Source of the DNA: Eremophila alpestris peregrina
Taxonomy: Eukaryota > Chordata > Aves > Passeriformes > Alaudidae
Length of the DNA: 64,000 nucleotides
Direction of reading: 5' to 3'
Assembly (NCBI GenBank): GCA_009792885.1
Contig: WMCF01000035.1
Coordinates: 323,616-387,615 of the forward strand
A program made the translations under genes and the position numbers. Positions 14,401-27,380 of the stretch are shown here, piece by piece (within the stretch, counting starts at the first letter, position 1; the number at the start of each line of letters is the position of its first letter). The notes under the pieces were generated by a model. That model had not been told where the DNA came from. It did no database searches and saw nothing but the letters and a program-made list of their open reading frames with translations.

Positions 14401-17400
14401 GTTATATCTACATGCTCTTCTCCTCTTGTTCCCTGTCTCCTAAGTTGGTTAGGGAGTCTGTGTTTCAGAGAGGGAATAGACTATGCCTGCATGTGACTGT
14501 GTGTCCTTCTGCATGCCCCTACTGTACTTCCTTGGTATGATCCCTGACTCATGCAGAGTGTCTGCAAGTACCATCCTCAGGGAAGCTGACACTGGGGAGA
14601 GGTGGTGGTTCCAAGGCATATTCTGTTGTTAAGCATTCCTGTTCCAGTGGCTTTGGTCAGTGTATTTCTGGACATCTGCATCAGGCCATATGGTGTCCTG
14701 TTACACAAGTGTAAACTTGGAATAAATCTTTAGCCTTAACAGGACTTGTGCAAGATATGCATTGCTATATCTGAGAAGGGAGTCAGAGTCACTGGTGCCA
14801 GGCAAGTTCCTATATCTGGCCTCTCATGGCCATCTTGCACCAATTGTTTCCTCTTCCTTTCATTCCATCATCCATCAGTTAAACTTCTTACCAACTCAGC
14901 CTAGCCTTTCTGCTAGGGCAAGCAAGCAAACAAACCAAATGCCCACTCAGCCAAAAACCACAGACCTCTCCATATAGGCAAGCAATGGGGATAGTCTTGT
15001 AGGACAGCTTGGCACCCATAATATACTCATTTTACACATAAAAGAATAGCCAGGTAAAATCACTGGATAAGGGGAAGGCAGGACCAAGGTAGTATTACAT
15101 TCTATTTGTAGATTGTTCTCGAATATTTCTTCAGATCGTGCAATTAAGTGAAAGACAAATCAGTGCAGAGCTGTTTACCAGAGGGTGCAGTGAACAGTGT
15201 CAGATCCCTGCAGAGAAGCAATACTCAACAGGGCCCCTTTGCCCATATCTCACAGCCTTGCTGCTTGAGCCACCAGACTCATCTATAACATCCTAAAGCT
15301 ACTTTGCCCACACTCCTATGGCAGCTTCAGGAAAGAGAAGTGAATGTTGGAGGATTGCTGCCCTGTCATTGCTCTTGTAGCAGCAGCAGAGGAGCAGGAC
15401 AGGAGAGAGCTGGAGCCCTAAGGAAGTCCCATAGCAGGATTAGGTGGTCTTAGGGCCCAGGCCCCCTGTGCCCATTGGGTGTGTCAGTGCCTTGGGCTTG
15501 ACCCTGCTGGCCTGTGTTGAGCAGACAAGAGCAACACTCCTCCCAGGTCAGCCTGTCAGCAGGACTGAGAGGTGTTGGGGAAGAAGATGGAAAGAGGAGG
15601 GCTATGCTTCAAGTTGTTTTTCTGCTCACTGCTACTTTATCACTCTGTAGCCTTTCCAACTTGACCCCAAATCTTGCCTGCATGCTTAAAATAGAGACTG
15701 GCTCATCCCAGCTGCCACATCCATCAGCCTCTGTCATTTTAGTCCTTTATTTCCCTCCTTGTTAATATAAGCCTGGAATGAGCATGTGTAGGTCAGTAAT
15801 GAACTACTGCTGAAGAACCTCTGTTACAGTATAAATGCTGATTCCTGATCCTTCCTCCAGATGCAGCTGTTAACTGAGATGGTAAAGAAGACATTTTCCA
15901 GTGCTGCCTACTATCACAGCTAATGAAAAGATTTAGAAAGTTGAAAAAAGGTAAAAAGGAGGGTTTTCTAGTACTCCCCAAAGGGCCAGCTGCTGCTCCA
16001 TAGCCAAGTATTTGGTGCTTAGCACTGGATGGGAACATACTTGCTGAGTAATCTCTCCCAGTTGTGAAGCGAAGGGACTGGGGGTTAAAGGCTATCCACA
16101 GGTGCTCAGAGCATTCCTCACATCCCATGGTATTCCTCCCTGCTCACCAAGGATATAGGCTGGTGACCAGCCAGAACAGCAACAGCAAACTTCCTGCAAT
16201 TCTCTAGTCCCTCAGTACTGCAGGCAACAACAGGTCTTTGCAGGCAACTGTTTGGGGTTCCCTGGCAGGGAGGATCAGGCTGTGCTCCCAACACTGCCTG
16301 GTGCTGTTTCAGGTCCCTTTGTACCAGAGAAGGCTGGTGGGACTCAAGCAGGCCCTGTGGGCTGATAATCATGAGCAGGCAATGCATTTTTCTCATGGTT
16401 AGTGAGGATGCTGGGTCTGGTTTGGTCTGTGCTCAAATTTAACTGGACTGACAAGAAAGCATATGTACTAAAGCAACTATTGGTACTTCAGTGCTCTACA
16501 ATCTAGGAGGGACTTTTCCTTTCTGGGAAAACAGGACCAGGTCTCTTCCAGTGCAGGAACAGACCTATAGAGTCTGAAAATAGCATGTGTCTGTCTCAGT
16601 CTTTCACAGATTTATAAACCCTCCCTGATAGTTCGTGAATTTGCTTCCTGGGAACCAGAGGGAAATGAACCTATCCACAGCTATCCACAAACTCCTACCC
16701 CACTGCATTTGCCAGGGAGGAAGGCAAAGGGGTTAAACACAGAAGAGGATTGTGCAGAGAAAGAAGGACAGGACAGGACTTAATCCACAGCCACGACAGC
16801 AGGGTGCAGTGTGCTGGAGGCTGCAGAGCCTCTGGACAGAGACCAACACAAGCCTGCCAGTTTTTATATGACTGCCAGCTCTGTGCTGTAGAGACTTTAA
16901 TGACAACCCATAACCTGCTGAGCTTGAGTGCAGCGAGGACAGCACCCAGCCTTTGAGGCCCCAGGCCAGGGTGGCTGCCCAGTCCAGAAGCCAGGCTCCC
17001 TGCCCATCCTGAAGGTCAGGCTGCCCTCAGGATCAGCCACTTGCTCCCCATGTCCAAAAGATGCCCTCTCCTGGGCACCCAGTGAGCCACATGAAGTGTC
17101 ACTAACAGGGAGCTTCTGCTTAAGCTGCAGAAAGATTGGAAGGTGTCAACCAACAGCTGTTCTGAACAGGTGGGAAAATTCAAAAAAGTGGTGTTTCAAA
17201 GAGAAAACCTCTCTGCTTTCTATAACACATACCTGGAGAGCTTTCTTGAGCAAATGAGAAGCAGAACTGACAGACTCTGATAAGTGGTCAGGGTTGGTCC
17301 AGACCCGGCCCTGGGGGATTGCACTGTCCAACCTTCTAGCACACACTGGCAAGGACTGACCTCTCCTTTTGTGTGAGGAGCCCCACAAATTCTGTGAGCC

Positions 17401-20400
17401 TCTTGTGACTGACTGTTAGACTTTCCACTCTGTGCCTCAGGGGACACACTCTCCCATGGCATACTCATATCAAAGTATGTCCTGTTTGGATTTCAGATGG
17501 GTTTAGGAAATCCCAATTTCAGAATCTTAGGGATTTATGCTACTGGAAATATAAATCAGTGTGAAAAACTGGAACACATTTACTCAGAAAATGGTCCATT
17601 TCCCTGCCCTCTCAGTAGGAGACCTATAGCAACAAAAGAGAGATTCAGGTCTCTGCAGTACCTAGGTACATGCACATACATACACGTTTTTTTTCCTTAC
17701 TTTGCCTGCTTCCTCCCATTGATCATGTTCATTCAGACAAAAGGGACAGAGGCAGCTGAGACAGAAAAAAAAATGGAAAAGAGTAAGGCAACAATTGAGG
17801 AGGAAAGGAATAAGAAAAGGTGTTAAAAGGAAGGCCACTGCTAGGAGAGGCCAGGAGGGCCAGGGCTGAGATCAGGCTTTACCAGTACAGTACAAGTTTC
17901 CTTGTACAGCCCGAGGCAGACAAAAGGACATGCTGCCTGTTGACGTGTCTTGGGGAATTCAGCCTGGCTTTCAGGAACAGAATGCAAGAGAGGAGGGGGT
18001 CAGATGCAACTTGGCAGCATCTGTCCTTCAGTAGGGACTATATTTAGATAGTGGTATGTGGGGGCTGAACACATGCTGGGATGCTAAGAATAGAGTAATC
18101 CTGATAGTAACTCAGTGGCTTCACATCTTGCCTCAGTACAGCCCAGGGAACCTGTCTTAAAACTTTGCAACCACTCTCCCTGCTGGCCATCACCACTTCT
18201 TTGTAATGAAGCAGGCTGTGGGTAAATAGAAGTGGTTTGCAGTGTAGGCTCATGTCATCCACCTCTCCCTTTGTCTCTCCAAGCCACCTCCCACTTCCTG
18301 TCAGTGGGAGAGCTCAGCTTATACGGTAGGAAGATAAATTTTATTATCAGGCTTCACCTAATCTCTTACAATCTTTTCAGCAGAAAACTAGCAGCCTCAG
18401 TCCAAGTCAGAGTTCTACACTGAGTACAATTCATCTTCCCACCCTATGCCCTTCCACTCTCTGATTGCATCTCTCAACACACAGCCATCCCCTTCCCCCA
18501 GAAGCTACAGTGCCATGGGGTCCAACACTCCATACAACCTGGCAGTGTTTAAATTTCATTCCAGCCTTATGTGAAATACAATCCTGTCATAGATTTCTCA
18601 TGGAGAGCATAGAAATTAGTTTTTTGTAGTATAAAGCATTACCAAAATGGAGTGACTCAAGCAAGAGCCAACCAGCACGTGGGTCTCCTCCTCCTAGAAC
18701 TTCCTGCTCAGCTGAACCACAAACAGAGCAGTTGCTAGATGCAAAAGCAGATACAAAAACCCTCCATCTCTTCTTCTTTCTGAAGATGTGTATTCATATT
18801 TTGGTTTTGGGCCAGTTTGGTTTTCATCCATGGCCAGGGTTTACTCTTTTTTTGTAAGGAAGGATACCCTGGTGGTTAAAATGAGGAGATGGCTGGAGTG
18901 GAATTCAGAACCTGGATGATTTTTTTTTTTGTGACCTCAGAGAAAACACTCAGACTGTGACCCATAAAAGGCAGGATCATTTTCCAACAGTCTTTCTTTA
19001 TTCAGTTGCCCACCTGAACACAGAGATCCAGTGAGATGCTTGCCCTGTGCCTTATCTACTAAGTAAATAAATATCACATCCTCATGCCAATGCCATGTTT
19101 TTATTGGAAGCTATTTTTCAGGAGAATGTCTGTTATAATTACACTAAGCATTACAACTACACAGGAGGTTAGTTCCAGTAATTTTACTGATGAACCATCA
19201 TATTCCTTTTTAGGAGGTGACACTGGAAGACTTGCCTCTTGGTAAAGTAGGTCCAGTGTCTCTGCAGACCTACTTCACAGGTATCCATGGTGAAGCTGAA
19301 TCAGGGAGTCTTTATGTAAAGAAAGAAGAGAGAACATGTACTTTGTAGGATGGACACAGCAAGAGAGAGTGGTGAAAAGACATCTCTTAAGTGGCAGGAC
19401 AGACTTGGGTGGCTTCTGGGCAAGGGGTTTAGCAATGAGAGTTGGTAGTGGAAGAGGATGCTAATGCTGGTCAGTTGGTTAAGTATATATATCAGACTAC
19501 TGTAAGATATGTTACTGCCTAGAGTCTACTGGTGCAGGAACAAGAGAACGAATTCTTAATTGCACTAGATTTAATTCTGACTTGTACCAGGGGATACAAG
19601 CTGATATAAAACAAACACAAACAATTGGGGATTGTTGGTTTTCTCTCTCTGTTGGTTTTCTCTTACTGAAACGAAGTGCCTTAAAATGAGTTTTTTGTTG
19701 TGGTTATACAAGAGAGGGAAGAGGAAAGGCAACCTCAAACAATACACTTTCTTTTCCTAAGCAAAAAATTTAGCATAGGTGTCACTGTGGGGAGCAAGTT
19801 TCTAGCTAGAGGTGGCCCCAGGCAGATAAAAAGAGGCTTTATCTCCATAGCTATTTGTTACTTGATGGTAGATTAGCTGAAAAGTGATTGTAATGTAATA
19901 TCAATGACAAAGAATAATGCCACATATACAAGAATAAATACTAAAAGTAGTTGATAAGCATTTTACCCTCAGCAGAGTAAGCAGCAGGATATTAAGTGGT
20001 TTTTATATGAAGCAAGGATTCAGAAGGAACAGATATATTTGTCAAATATTTGTACCAGGTCCCACATTTAGGAGCTGTGAGAAAAGCAACAAATGTTCAG
20101 AAAAAAACATGCTTATACATGTCCCATGTAAGTCCTTTCTCTAGAGGCTCAGCCTGGCTCCTGTGCCATAAAAGATTTTAGAATCTAAACCTAATGGAAT
20201 TGAAGCTAATTAGCAAATCTAGCAACCAAAACATCTTTTTACTGGTACAGGCACTGAACTGGAACAGGAGGGAAAGACCCTTGAACACAGGGCAGAGTTA
20301 TCCAGAGACATGGCTTCAGTCCTCCAGAACAAGGTGTTCCCAGCCTTTGAACTGCCTGCAGATACTGCACTCCAAGGGGCCCTAGGCATTTGCAAACCTT

Positions 20401-23400
20401 GAATAAAAACCCTTCTCAAAACAGAAGGCTCTTTTCAGCTGCTACTAATTGTTGAACAGCAAAGGCCTGAAGTACATTGTGCCTCCACAGTATTTATACT
20501 GGAAGAGGGCAAATTAGAAGAAGACATACCAACTATTATTTTGATAGAATGAAGGTCACTTTTGTTTGCAAAAAAATATTGAACACAGCATTCATAATAT
20601 TGCAAGGGTGGGTTACTGCACCAAAAGACAGCACTCACTAACCCAAAGGCAGCCTCTCAGCAATAGTCTGAGGAGGATAAGCACTGTTGTTCTGTGGCAG
20701 CAAGGACAGGATCAGCCACAAGTATGGATTAGAGAAGTACCACATTCACCTGAAGGATCTAGGGCACTTGGGTACAGAGAGCTTCCTGTGCCTTGCAGCA
20801 TCTTTGTAGTCATCTTGTAGGTATGAATGTACATCAAAAAGCAGGCTCAGCCTCCACAGATGTATTCAGTAGTTCTGGCCAGTAGCAGGCTGAATAATGT
20901 CAGTGAATAAACCTGAGCTCTGGACCACAACTACTGTAGTATTAAACTGTTGAAATGTTCCTTGGCACATCTTTGGCTCAGTTTGGCTATTGCTGTCCAG
21001 AACAATTCCCAGGCACAGTTTGGGAGCTAGAACAGACCATTCCAGAGACACTGCCTGTGGACATGTGGCCATTTTGTTTCGAAGAGTAGAAAATATTAAT
21101 TGCTGGGTTTCATTACACTGTGTAGCAGCTGGCATAAGTGCCAGAGAATGGTCCCAGGTACATTTAAAGCACCAGGTATAGATGGAGCATGTATGGTTTC
21201 ACTGCAAGTTCTAATCAAGAGATTCTTCCAGGCCCTTGGAAAGTTCCACTGGTGCCACAGCATGTGCTCCCTCACCAGCAGCCAAGTGTAGCACCTGCCT
21301 AAGTGCCAACAGGCCATAAAATATGTCCAGGAGCACTCCTAAAGCAGCTTGAGGCACTCCAAAACCAGCATTAGTGACTGTTACAGACTAGCAGTGGCTT
21401 TTTAAGTGTGACAGTAAACATTTGCAAAAACAGATAAAGAACAGGCTGCCCACTGAAAAGGGGAGAGGAAGAGAAGGTGCTCACAAATCTGGAAGCCATC
21501 AGACCTATCTGGGTTAGAGCTGGCACCTCCAGCAGGAATCATGTCACATGAGCAAAGGAGAACGGCACAGAGCAGGCAGGCTGTGTGTCACAGGGAGCAG
21601 TGACATGGCAAACAGGCAGCAAGGATATTTTGCAGAGGAGACAGTAGAAACAGTGAATTATCAGCAGAGAACCATGCAGGAAAAAGTGTGAATATGTGGG
21701 AAAGAGCTGAAAAGGAGGTTGTGATGAACTGCTCTTAAACAACAAAAACCATTTTTGGTTTTAGAACTAATACAATCCTTGTTACTGCTTCCCCTGACAG
21801 TTCCCCTAACATTGCTGCAGGGTATTCATGCAGAACTGCCAACTGAAAGGAGTCTCTTGAGCTACCAGGGCCAATCCTCTGTTGTTTTCAGAGGCCATAT
21901 TGTTTACTCCAGTTCATAAACTGACTCAAAAGATTTTAAATTATATTTCTAGATTGGAAAGTCACTGCTGAACCTCCCTGGTTAGTTGTTCTGTGCTGTC
22001 AATGCTGTCACCTACATTTGAATAGTGTTGCTGGTATTTGCTCAACATCTATTTGCAGATTACAGTCACCTCTTTCAATATTTTGCTAGGTGAAAGAAGC
22101 CTTCTTTCCTCCCCTCCTTTTCTATGGCTCCTCTACCTCACATTTGTTTTCTTTGAAAGGGGCTGATTCTGTAAGTATGGGGGTTTTTGTGTTTTTTTTT
22201 TCCCAGAGATTCATAATTTTGCTGGCTTATTATTGGTGATGCACTTATATGCCAGATCCTTTGCCTCTACTATCAGTACCAGCTGTAAAGACTCAGTTTC
22301 CTCTATTTTGTCAATATTGCTTCTACTTGTGCTGGAGGTAAAGTGCCTTCCTTGCTTTTTATAGAAAATAACCGTATTTGCTCCTCATTGAATAAATCTT
22401 GTATTGTAGCAGGATGCCTAAAGGCAGGTTTGCATGCACTTGCATCATCTTAAAACTGTCCTGTTCATCTTCATAAAAATAATTTCAATAATATAATTTC
22501 ATATTAGGTATCTACTTTGGTCGATTAATGGCATTAGTGCTTACAACTTTTCTCAGACTAGCTATTTTACGTTTTGTTTTGTTTCAAAAGCATTTGATGC
22601 ACATATCCTTACTGCAAAGAAATCCTCCAGGAACCTGATGGTACTGTTCTCTCTTACTCTCTATTCACAATGGGTAAACCTTCTCATCAGTTACAGCTAC
22701 ATCTGAGGACCATGTACTTCCCCTCAACCTTTCTAAAATAAAAATCTTGCCATCTATGGATCCTTTTTGCTTCTTGTGTTTGTTTGGTCTCTTTCTTCCC
22801 CAATGGCTGTTTCTGGTCAAAGATTTCTTGTGTTGTGTTGTCATTTGAACCACAGCTACTGAGCTAGACCAAATCAGCTTTATTTTGTTGAGGGGTAGTG
22901 TAAACTCCCACTAGAGTTTATCTGCTTCATTAGGTAAAAGATTCATTAGGAATCACAATAAATCAGTATGAATCCAGAGTAGTTCCACTGATTTCACTTA
23001 AAAGGACAGTGCTGTAACTAAGAACAAAATGAAGATTGTCCTTTGCTTTTTGTGTTCTTTAGTCTTTATTTCCCTCTTTCTTTGTTTCTCTAGTTCTCAG
23101 TATTCCTCTCCCTTCTAATTTCTGCAGAATGATTCATGTTCTCTATTGATGTTTGATTGTGTATCTGCCTGCTGAGCATATCAATGTCTGCTTTTTTTTC
23201 AGCTTAGTCATTACAGCGTGGTACTTTAATACAACCCTCATTGAAAAATCATCTATTCTTTCTCACTGAAGGCTCCCCAGACACTTAAAGGTTTTCTTGT
23301 GTTCATTTTTCGGTCTCACTCCCTACTCTTACAATATCTGTTTTTAAGAGATTAATATTAATGTTACACCTTTCAAATACACATCAGTGTGGTAGCCTTC

Positions 23401-26400
23401 AGATTCACATTAGGTAATTTTAGCACCTGGACACTGCAAATTATTGTTTCGGTGGAACAAAAGAGTCAGTCTGTGCTCTTGTAGGTAAGTTTAAGAGGAA
23501 AGGAATAGGCATTTGCAGTTACAGATCTGGAACCATGTAATGAGTTGGTGTTAATGCTAGCATTTCAATCTTCTTGTGTTACTTCAGTTTGTGCTTTTTC
23601 CTCAGTATCCACTGGGACCTGCTGGAAGAAGCAATGTTCTGATCCCAGGGCAGGCACAGCTGGTTTGGCTCCATAAGTTTACTTGAACACAGAATTAGTT
23701 ATCATAGAATCATAAAATGGTTGGAAGGCATCTTAAAGATCATCTTGTTCCAACCCCCCTGCCACTGGCAGGGACACCTTCCAATGGAGCACGTTGCTCA
23801 GAGCCCCATTCAACCTGGCCTTGAACACTTCCAGGAATGGGGCACCCACAACTTCTCTGGGCAACCTGTTCCAGTGCCTCACTCCATCTAATTAAATCTC
23901 TCCTCTTTTAGTTTAAGGTAATTCCCCCTTATCCTATCACTACCTATCCATCTAAAACATATCTCCCTCTTTTTTATGAGTTCCCTTCAGGTACTGGAAG
24001 GCTACAATGAGGTGTCCTCAGAGCCTTTACTTTTACAGGCTGAACAATCCCAACACCCTCAGCCTGTCTTCACAGGAGAGGTGCCCCATCCCTTGGATCA
24101 TCTAGGTCCTCTAGACCCTAGGAACTCCACATCTTTCCTGCACTGAGGACCCCAGAGGTTTATGCAGTGCTCCAAGTGGGCAGAGGGGCAGAATCACCTC
24201 CCTCTACCTGCTGGCCACTCCTCTTCTGATGCAGCTCAGGATGCTGTTGGCCTTCTGGGCTGTCAGGGCACACTGTGGGCTCATGCCCAGTAATGTACAA
24301 CCCAAAAGACTGCCCACATGTAATTCCAGCATCTTTCTCCAGGTGTGTCCCTGAACCCAAAACCTACAGAGAGTTACTGAATGGCACGGAAGCTCTGTGG
24401 CAGTTTGATCCAGCATGTGAAGATACAGCTGCTTTTCTACCCCTTTGTGTCAGCTGGACTGAGGTTAGAACTGATCCCTTGCTTGGAGAAACAGTTTAAA
24501 CTACAGCTATGCATCCTTTTAGTCTGTCGAAAAATGGGGTAACACCCCACTTCCAATGTTCATGTACTCTGTTTTGTTACAGCCAGTTGAATACTTCGCC
24601 CTAGAAAACAGTTTCAAATGCACATATTCACTGTAAACTTCAAGTTAATTGCAATTTGAAAAAAGCCAATAATTTGAGCCATCCTTGTGAACACTTTATG
24701 AGAGGACAACCAATTAGAGGCTCACCACTGGGGAAGGGGGAAGGGGAGGGGAAAGGGAAGGGAAAGGGAAAGGGAAAGGGAAAGGGGAAAGGGACCATAC
24801 AGCACACCCAAAGAATTTTCAGGAAAACAAACAAAAAAAAAAAAGATACCAAGAACAGCAATCAGTCATTAATTTATCATAATCTCCATAAAGAGAAACA
24901 ATAAAAAGATGGTGATGTAAACTTTAGAAAGCATGAAGGCAAGAAGACTATGAACTGTGTACACTGATCATGTGAGATGAGGAATTGTGAAGGGCTTTGT
25001 AATACAACAAGAGCGACTCAAGCAGGAAATCCCACTTAGAGCAACATTTAGTCTTTGCTATGCCTGGCTGCTTGCTGTTGTCAAATCTTTATTAGGAAAT
25101 CATGTAACACTTAGGTAAGGTACTAGTTGTTCAGAAACAGTGTTCTGTTTATATATAGCTTAAACCACTAGGACTGCCAATTTTTAGATACTTCCCTGGG
25201 CATGCCAATAACTACCTGAGGGGAAAGGATTTCTCTCCACATTGTATTATGCAAAAATTAGATGCATTGGTGAAACTTAGAACTTCCTCTGAAATACTTG
25301 CAGGAAGCAGGACAAGAGGTCACTCTTAACCTAGTCTGGCTTAGCAATTCCAGCATCTCTACAATACAACATGTATCATTTATATTTAATGTATTTCTTA
25401 TACTTGATTAATTACCCATATTAACTTTTTATCACTTAGTCATCGTTTGACTCAGCATCCAAAGGTAAGCATCTTTCCTTAGTGTCACTACTATGACTTT
25501 CCTAGCCTAGAAGTTGAAATTGGCCAAAATGACAGCACTGGAATCTCTACCCATTTATGTCCTGGCACCTATCAGCTATTCATGTCTGTATGTTGTATCA
25601 CATGACACCTGGCAGTTTCTACTCCTCCAAGCAGGTTACAGTCAGATGTGATCCTCCTGGGCACCTGGTAAGGACCTAAAAATCCATTCTTCAGAGACTA
25701 TTTTAAAGGTGTTGCCTTTAAGACAGTATATAGGGTCATTGGATGCTATTAAATTCTGGGTGTTAACAGACAAAAAAGATAAGCGATAAAATGAAAATCC
25801 TGCCTAAAGAACGATGTACAATTTGAGCCTCAAATGGATTTGTATCAATTTTCCATAATTATGTTAATGCAATATCCAAGTATTGTAAAATTATATATAT
25901 TTGTATTGCTTATACTTAAAGTACAGCACCCAGTTCTGGGTGAGAGCTCCTTCTAGTTAATACCTTCCTGCAAGTGCTACTAATCCTTGAGCAATATTCC
26001 ATTCACCTTAAGGTGCAACTTAACCTGGGTAATGACTAGTTCTTGCTGCTGTTCAATCCTGAGTAATCTTTATAGACACTCACAGTCTCCTCCCTCTTCA
26101 GTCCCAGTTTCTTGTCTACTGTGGGAAAAACAAGAGTCAAAATAATCTTAGACCATGCAGAGCTAATGTAGCCCCTGAAAATTCCATTTTCCTAAGAACC
26201 ACTGATGCCAGACACCTGTTTCAAGGATACTGATTCTTTCATTTAACTCCTGAAACTCTATGAGTTTGTGCAGAAGTTGTTTTTCTGGAGAAAAATCACC
26301 CTTCTCTACATAAGAAACATTCACTTCAAGGCCAAGCTATGGGGTTCCAAACCATTTGGCAGAAGTTACAACAAACACTCCGTGATCTGGGGTGAGCCAA

Positions 26401-27380
26401 GTGACACAGAACATTTAATTTCAAAATTCTGTCAGAGGCATGGTCTGCTTAAGGAAACAGAAGGAGCTGGGCAGAGCATTTTTTTATTTCTGCTGCTGGG
26501 TGCCTTCCAGTGAGATATCCCAAGATATCATTGTGTCAAGGCTAACGCAGCTGTTATGAGCTTAATAAAGAGGACCTTTTTATTCCCTAGTTTTCAATCT
26601 ATTCAGTAGTCTTTCTGAAAAGACAACAGTAACAGCTGTTTATCAAAAGTAGTGCAACACAAGGTTCATGTTTATTCAATTTTTTAAAATCTCACATACA
26701 AACAACTGTTTTTCTTTAATTCTTGAAATTAAACCAGTATTAGAGCATCACAAATATTCCCTTCAGACAGTGTTGAAAAACTTTCACCAACAGAAGAGGC
26801 ATTATGAAATATGCATTAATTTTGAAAGCTGGAATATAGTTAAAAAGTGTTAGGGACAGTTGAATTAAAAATATGGCTTTTACTACTTCAATTTATTTTC
26901 TCTTTAGTTGGATACCTTACATGAGTATTAAAGTTTCCTTATGTGAGCCCTTTTCCCTGCACTGTCACTATGGTTATAGCTCAGCTGACAACTCGGGAGA
27001 GTTATACAGCCTACAAAGTGTCTGAGCTGTACAGACCTGCACTGAAGCAGATCTTCACCTGACACTTGTCTCTACCTCAGCAGTATCTACTCCAGGACCC
27101 GCAACCCACCTCACACTCTGCCTGAGCATACCACTCAAGTTTTCCTTTTAAGATCTGCTGCCACAGTAAGGAGTTCCTGTACTCCTTAGCAGCAGTGAAA
27201 GATGCCTGACTCAGTAGGGATATCTGAGTTCAGCAGAACAACTTTGCTCTCACAGTTTGCACCTCAAGGTCCTACCTTTGACACTTGAAGGGGTCTTTTC
27301 TGCTCTGAACCCCCCTGCAGGCGGAAGCCCCAGGGGGCACCTCCAGACAGAGTGATGAGCATTTCTTCTTCAGCTCCCAT
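10809..27380 (-). CDS. SYNPO2L: synaptopodin 2-like (5' three exons; partial gene)
   Basis: A minus-strand gene read as three exons: 27380-27276, 14114-13963 and 11470-10809. Together they give 919 nt, or residues 1-306 of the protein; the C-terminal part lies off the left edge. Residues about 6-86 form a PDZ domain whose ligand-binding loop reads GAPWGFRL. After it comes a Ser/Pro-rich segment with the family signature SPPDSEAYYGETDSDAD, and then HLIPMVGPV and EDLTTTYTEKAKQ just before the exon 3 donor. These match SYNPO2L (CHAP), not its paralogue SYNPO2, and the SEC24C neighbour agrees with vertebrate synteny. In the family the protein sits at the Z-disc of heart and skeletal muscle, where it bundles actin and binds alpha-actinin. 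The ATG at 27380 is in a strong context (A at -3, G at +4), and the first residues MGAEEE are the family N-terminus. All joins are in frame. Confidence 0.93.
11471..13962 (-). other. SYNPO2L: SYNPO2L intron 2
   Basis: A 2,492-nt intron with consensus ends (GTAACC donor, CAG acceptor). No other coding signal, RNA gene or recognisable transposon was seen inside it. Confidence 0.8.
13963..14114 (-). CDS. SYNPO2L: SYNPO2L exon 2 (PDZ core)
   Basis: A 152-nt exon with acceptor TTTTCCAG before 14114 and donor GTAACC after 13963. It codes for about residues 36-86. It starts IRKRSKACRGGLWENDVLV and continues through SINGKSC and SHANAMQIID, ending in IRVKR. This is the second half of the PDZ fold, including the alpha-B helix His of the peptide groove. 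It enters in phase 0 and leaves in phase 2, which fits exons 1 and 3. Confidence 0.95.
23701..24300 (-). mobile_element. CR1 LINE, 3' fragment
   Basis: The plus strand starts with the inverse of the CR1 tail repeat (ATCATAGAATCAT) and continues with CR1 hallmarks read in antisense: CCAACCCCCCTGCCACTGGC, then TGGCCTTGAACACTTCCAGG, then CTCTGGGCAACCTGTTCCAG. The element therefore points left, with its 3' end at about 23701. The right boundary, where similarity fades, is approximate. It is 5'-truncated, as most CR1 copies are, and sits in SYNPO2L intron 1 in the same orientation as the gene. Confidence 0.9.
24730..24793. repeat. (GGGAAA)n purine tract
   Basis: A tract made only of G and A, with many runs of three to five G spaced by AAA or AA. 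A poly-A run follows at about 24829-24844. The G-runs could form a G-quadruplex and the pure purine strand could form a triplex. Confidence 0.92.
27276..27380 (-). CDS. SYNPO2L: SYNPO2L exon 1 (start codon, first half of PDZ)
   Basis: A 105-nt coding exon of exactly 35 codons. It starts ATG GGA GCT GAA GAA GAA and holds TLSGGAPWGFRLQGG, ending PLQVSK before a GTAGGA donor. The residues agree almost one for one with the SYNPO2L N-terminus. Upstream sequence looks like continuous 5' UTR. A weak CAG lies 5 bases before the ATG context without a pyrimidine tract, so an upstream non-coding exon is possible but not favoured. Confidence 0.95.

Larger units (their letters stand above)
14115..27275 (-). 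other. SYNPO2L: SYNPO2L intron 1
   Basis: A 13.2-kb intron separating the two PDZ-coding exons. It contains a CR1 fragment (about 23701-24300), a purine-rich G/A tract (24730-24793) with a poly-A run beyond it, and AT-rich unique sequence. Many short open frames occur on both strands; none resembles a known protein or has paired splice sites. Confidence 0.75.

Noticed and set aside
24640..24904. Open frames made of GKGKGK or PFPFPF repeats
   Set aside because: These are translations of the GGGAAA-type purine tract.
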